Below the pieces are notes generated by a model. It was not told the origin of the DNA and ran no database searches. It saw only the letters and a program-made list of their open reading frames with translations. Shown piece after piece: positions 59,948 to 64,000 of a stretch of 64,000 nucleotides of DNA. The stretch comes from Beroe forskalii. Taxonomy: Eukaryota; Ctenophora; Nuda; Beroida; Beroidae. How positions within the stretch are numbered: the stretch's first letter is position 1; each line of letters begins with the position of its first letter. A program made the position numbers and the translations under genes. Location: assembly GCA_011033025.1 (NCBI GenBank), contig WFMF01000652.1, positions 1 to 64,000 of the forward strand, written 5' to 3'.

Positions 59948-61416
59948 GCCTATAGTGAGAAGAATGAGGAATTAGGTAGGGTTTTTGAAGGTTTCTACTT
60001 ATTTCGCACCCATTGAAATATTATTTCAAATTCCATGATATAGGTATCAATCATACATATTTTCAATTGATTGTGAACTCTAGTATTAAAAGCTGTCCGC
60101 CAGTCAGTGAATTATTATTATTGTAAATTTCATCATACATCGATCATGCATATTCTCAATTTCTGTGATTACACTCGATCTTTATACCTTCAAATTGGTT
60201 AATAGGTGATTAGTTATTCAAATCGGAAATACATGTAGACTCCTAATTATCCGTCAAGCGTATTGTGTAGGTATAGAATATGCTTTAATTTCAAAAGCCC
60301 CATTATTGAGGATCCTAGCAGTAAGGGTAACATAATAGTCTAAACGGTCCAGCAGTATAGGTAACCAGTTACATTTAGATTTGACCAGTTACATTTAGAT
60401 TTGATCAGTTACATTTAGATTTGACCGGTTTGATAATTAGCTACTATAGCTCTATTGACCAATATTTAAACAATGAAAAGCTTGAGTCACAGGCCCAGTT
60501 TGTACATTTTGAAAGGAGCCGTGACAATGAAACGAAAATAATAAATCAAGATTATAACAGAATATCGACTGTTATACTTCAGGGAGCCAAGACTTGTGCG
60601 ACCATAGATCTAGTAAACAGTCTGACCTTTTATGTTTTGCACGGCCCCTAAAAGTTAACCTAGCTCAATTTGTTTTCTCATTAGGTATGATTCAAAATAC
60701 CTAGAAAAGTAGAAAGCTGAAAATGCGATTCTGGAAATTATTGCACGAGGCGTAGCCGTAAGCCGAGTGCAATTATTTTGCTTATTGCACGAGGTGATTC
60801 TGATTGTTAGAAGCACAACAATTTTTGTCTCATATAACGATAATTATTATAACGATAATTATTGATTGTTAAACTTCAGGATGCCAAGACTCGTACGACC
60901 TATTTAATCTTTATAGTATATGAATATAATAGTCTGATCGTTTGTTTTACCTAAAAGTTTATTTGTCTTACCAAACATCCATTGCTATTCATCACCAGTT
61001 TCTATTTGTAACACGTGCACCATAATGATATTTTGTTATAGAGATGGAGCTTTGCACTTTGCCTCTTGTTACTACGTTATACATGAGTAATACATGAGTC
61101 GTCCGTTTTGTTCACGTACCTTTCTGCTAACTATAGAGGCACGATTGATCATATTACAGCTGTACTAAATGTACAGTAGTGTGTAGGTAGATCAATTTAT
61201 CTTATTGGAGCACTAGATTCGTTTGAGATAAACAAAATATGGTTCTACTCGTTTCCGATGAACCACATTTAATCACGTGCCTAGTAAATGTTTTGAATAT
61301 AGATATCATATTGCAGAAATACGAAAGGTAGTTCAAAACAAATATCATGGACAAAAACGTCAGGACATTCTATCCTTAGGATGCGAGAATTTCAAAATGT
61401 TTGCTGAAGTCAACAT
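59948..61416. other. Upstream region of the AIG1-like gene, no gene seen
   Basis: Contains a three-fold repeat of CAGTTACATTTAGATTTGAC at 60366-60425 and a small hairpin ATTGCACGAGG...CGAGTGCAAT at 60740-60770. Plus-strand frames here are short and unsupported. Confidence 0.4.
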
Positions 61417-61421
61417 AATTC

Positions 61422-61830
61422 AAACCCCCTCCCTCCCCTGTCATTATCTGTCAGCATTTAGAAACCCCCTCCCTCCCCATGTCATTATCTGTCATCTGAA
61501 ACCCCTCCTCCCCCTGTCATTATCTGTCATCATCTAGAAACCCCCTCCCTCCCCTGTCATAATCTGTCATCATTTAGAAACCCCCGCCCTCCCCTGTCAT
61601 TATCTGTCATCATTTAGAAACCCCCTCCCTGTCATTATCTGTCAGCATATAGAAACCCCCTCCCTCCCCTGTCATTATCTGTCATCATTTAGAAACCCCC
61701 TCCCTCCCCCTGTCATTATCTGTCATCATTTAGAAACCCCCTCCCTCCCCTGTCATTATCTGTCAGCATTTAGAAACCCCTCCCTCCCCATGTCATAATC
61801 TGTCAGCATTTAGAAACCCCTCCCCTCTTC
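61422..61830. repeat. ~40-bp minisatellite, about ten units
   Basis: The unit CCCCTCCCTCCCCTGTCATT then ATCTGTCATCATTTAGAAAC is repeated with small changes in the C-rich part and CAGCAT/CATCAT variants. Confidence 0.85.
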
Positions 61831-62321
61831 GGGTGATAAGTTATATCATGTGACGGCTCCCTTGCTATAATTTTGCACGTGCATATCTGATAATGCGTGC
61901 AAATTTCAATGCTGGTTTTCAATTGATATGATACAAGATATCCATAACTTTCATTCTGATGGAGATTTTTTGGTGCGATAAAAAATTCGATTTTTCGGCA
62001 AAAAGAAATGCCTTTCCTTCTACAAAAAATAGAGTCTCCAATACCGTATAATATATAATTCGCATTTCATGACTTTACTGTTTTTACGTCGTACTCCATG
62101 GTTTTGTAATGCGCACTCCATTATTTATCAAGAAGCCGTTTGGTCAAGCCAGTCAATGAACTTTAGTTCTGTTTGAAATGCAGTTTGCACGCGTAATTAT
62201 GGCAACTAACGTTGCCATAGTTACGACAGTTACGTGCAGATCTGTTATTGACTAGATTGATGTTGTGAAATAAATCCTTATATCAAAACTTATACTTTCT
62301 TTTCTTATGTCTGCTTGGTAA

Positions 62322-62778
62322 GGGATCATTCACATATAAAGTAATCACCTAGGGGGAGGGGGTGATTTCAAATGATTACGTTTGATTACGGGGAGGGGGG
62401 AGGGGTTTGGTGGTTGATTACGTAATCAAAATATCCAATTTTTGACACAATTTTTGAAATTTTTTGCCACAAATTCTCGGTTTTTTAGCAAAATTTTCAA
62501 AAAACCGACTCGAAAGCACCATTTTTCAGCAAATTTTTTTCAAACTTACCTCAATATTTTCATGAATATTTCCAAAGTTGAAACATAATTAATTTTAAAG
62601 TATTTACACTGTCCATTTTCTTCACTTTCTACTCAAAAAGGTGGAGGGGGTTAAGCCATGATTACGTAATATTCTCCTCAAGAGAGGGGGGTTGAGCTTT
62701 GATTTATTTTGATTACGAGGGGGAGGGAGGGGGGTTGAAAATGGCCAAAAATTGATTACGTAATATGTGAACAATACC
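62322..62778. repeat. Family A element, third copy
   Basis: GGGATCATTCACATATAAAG on the left and TAATATGTGAACAATACC on the right, flanked by TAA. The interior mirrors 5673-6124, including the G-rich and C-rich blocks and the CACCATTTTTCAGC phrase, in the opposite orientation. Confidence 0.75.
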
Positions 62779-62849
62779 TAATAGGCATAAGATTCTAGAT
62801 ACGAGCGTTTGAGGTTACTCATCGATAACTTTGGAGAGGCACAGCTACT

Positions 62850-63086
62850 TTATAATTCGTCGAGCTCTATCCGTTCAAATCGCAATCTCCTTTTATGATG
62901 GAAATTATGTACACCTGTATGAGGGCGGCGAGATCCCGAATGAAATTTATCGAAATATAGGTTATCATTCATGATACACATGAAATAACTCGTCCGATCA
63001 TTTTCCTTTCTTTCCTCCCATTGCACTGATTTAGAATAGGTATTCATATTAGGTATATTGTTCTCAGGGGCTTGAGACTGAGGCAA
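62850..63086 (-). other. Possible terminal exon, 65-78 codons
   Basis: Minus-strand frame ending TAA with non-repetitive, protein-like text (SVQWEERKENDRTSYFMC, RFERIELDEL). No clear acceptor could be chosen and no family is recognised. Confidence 0.2.
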
Positions 63087-63967
63087 GCATCCTATTCAAA
63101 CCAATCACGAGTCGTAGCGTGGGTTGGATATTGGATAATGGGTCCCTATAGCTCTATAGCGATATCTTGCATGGCTTTGTTAATTCAATCCATCGCTTTT
63201 ATTTCGTGTGTGAATTTAAAGAGCAGCTTAAATCGGTTAGTCGACTTGCTCAACCAAGAGCTGAGCGCGACACACACCCATATCTATCTCCCTATTTCAA
63301 TTTGCCATTGGATCTGGCTTCTATTTTCAGTAGAACTGAATCAAAATTATCAACTTATTTTCTGCGACTTGCAAACATTATATAATCGTCAATTCAAGCT
63401 AATTTCCTCATGCTAATGCTAGTCATGGCATGGCGGGTATTCAATTTTTTGCACGTGCTAGTTTTGAAGCGTGCGCTCCATCATTTTAACTTACAATGCC
63501 GTTTTGGCTAATATGTTGTTCATTAATATTAAACTAAATAATGATAATAAACTAAATTGTTCAAAATATGAATAATTTGGCCTGGGACTGGACCAACGAT
63601 CTCTATTTCAAGATCCAATCATCATTGCATAATGCTCGCGTACAATGGCCTTATTAAACGTCAGGAAACTATCAATGGACAAGAAAAGATAGGACCTGGT
63701 TCAGATTAATTAGATACTCACCATGAAAGTAACAGTTGACTACATATTGTGTATTAGCACATGCAGATTTTCAATGAGCACGCAACCATATAACTAATTA
63801 CGTTTTTTGTAATTGATGCCCATAATTCAATCTAATTTCATTCTGATTCAGAATTTAAGCCAAGTTTGGTGCAATAAAAGTACGATTCGTCATAAAAATT
63901 GGAAACATTCAAATAAGGTTTATTCTAATTCATCAGGTAAAATCTGAAAGGTTTATTTTTTCTACAG

Positions 63968-64000
63968 GGACTTCGACTTCTGGGCCGAGCCTTCTTGTAA
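63968..64000 (+). CDS. Probable exon cut by the window edge
   Basis: A strong acceptor (TTTATTTTTTCTACAG) is followed by GC-richer sequence that can read DFDFWAEPSC after one base. Too short to identify. Confidence 0.35.
   Translation, partial: GLRLLGRAFL

Noticed and set aside
61422-61830. CRISPR-like array
   Set aside because: The units are continuous tandem repeats with no unique spacers, in an animal genome.
1-64000. tRNA or rRNA genes
   Set aside because: No cloverleaf with A and B boxes and no rRNA core motif was noticed on reading, though a dedicated scan was not possible.

Overview
The window is animal (metazoan) nuclear DNA: small exons with GT-AG introns, AATAAA signals, genes nested inside introns, many short inverted-repeat elements, non-LTR retrotransposon fragments and TTAGGG-like tracts. 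The gene set (cytosolic seryl-tRNA synthetase, AIG1/ADTRP-type hydrolase, PIM-like kinase, FN3-type receptor, SAM-domain/KIF24-like N-terminus) and the repeat load suggest a marine invertebrate, possibly an early-branching one such as a sponge. The species cannot be fixed from the sequence alone.

Layout. 1-1.5 kb: minus-strand 5' exons of a SAM-domain, KIF24-like gene that runs off the left edge. 2-3.4 kb: GC-rich minisatellite cluster. 4.0-4.3 kb: a 75-residue single-pass membrane protein (minus). 5.3-10.9 kb: seryl-tRNA synthetase, twelve exons on the minus strand. 9.1-15.8 kb and 18.0-25.0 kb: two copies of one ~6.8 kb segment, separated by 100 Ns, 1.5 kb of corrupted sequence and a 337-bp tandem repeat. 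Each copy carries SerRS exons 1-3 and a single-exon gene, which is intact (498 codons) only in the second copy. This looks like an unmerged haplotype, not a real duplication. 25-30.6 kb: retroelement fragments, including a broken non-LTR reverse transcriptase. 30.8-42.6 kb: gene-poor, with a second large duplicated block; the second copy is interrupted by 3.06 kb that contains a 1.79 kb foldback element with a TTTGGGTTAGGG core.

43.5-56.4 kb: the most structured locus. A plus-strand gene encodes a coiled coil followed by a C-terminal EF-hand. Its first visible intron holds an intronless PIM-like kinase with its own E-box/CCAAT/TATA promoter. Its second intron holds, on the opposite strand, a two-exon type I membrane receptor. 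Between its last two well-supported coding exons lie four possible phase-0 microexons. 57.8-59.9 kb: a complete four-exon AIG1/ADTRP-like hydrolase gene (minus). 60-64 kb: mostly AT-rich intergenic DNA with a ~40-bp minisatellite and an inverted-repeat element, and a probable exon starting at the right edge.

The genes do not form a pathway; the linkage looks incidental. The clearest novelties are the nested-gene locus with microexons and the foldback elements that have identifiable target-site duplications. The clearest caution is that 9-18 kb contains assembly error, including intron donors apparently overwritten with the sequence of the next exon.
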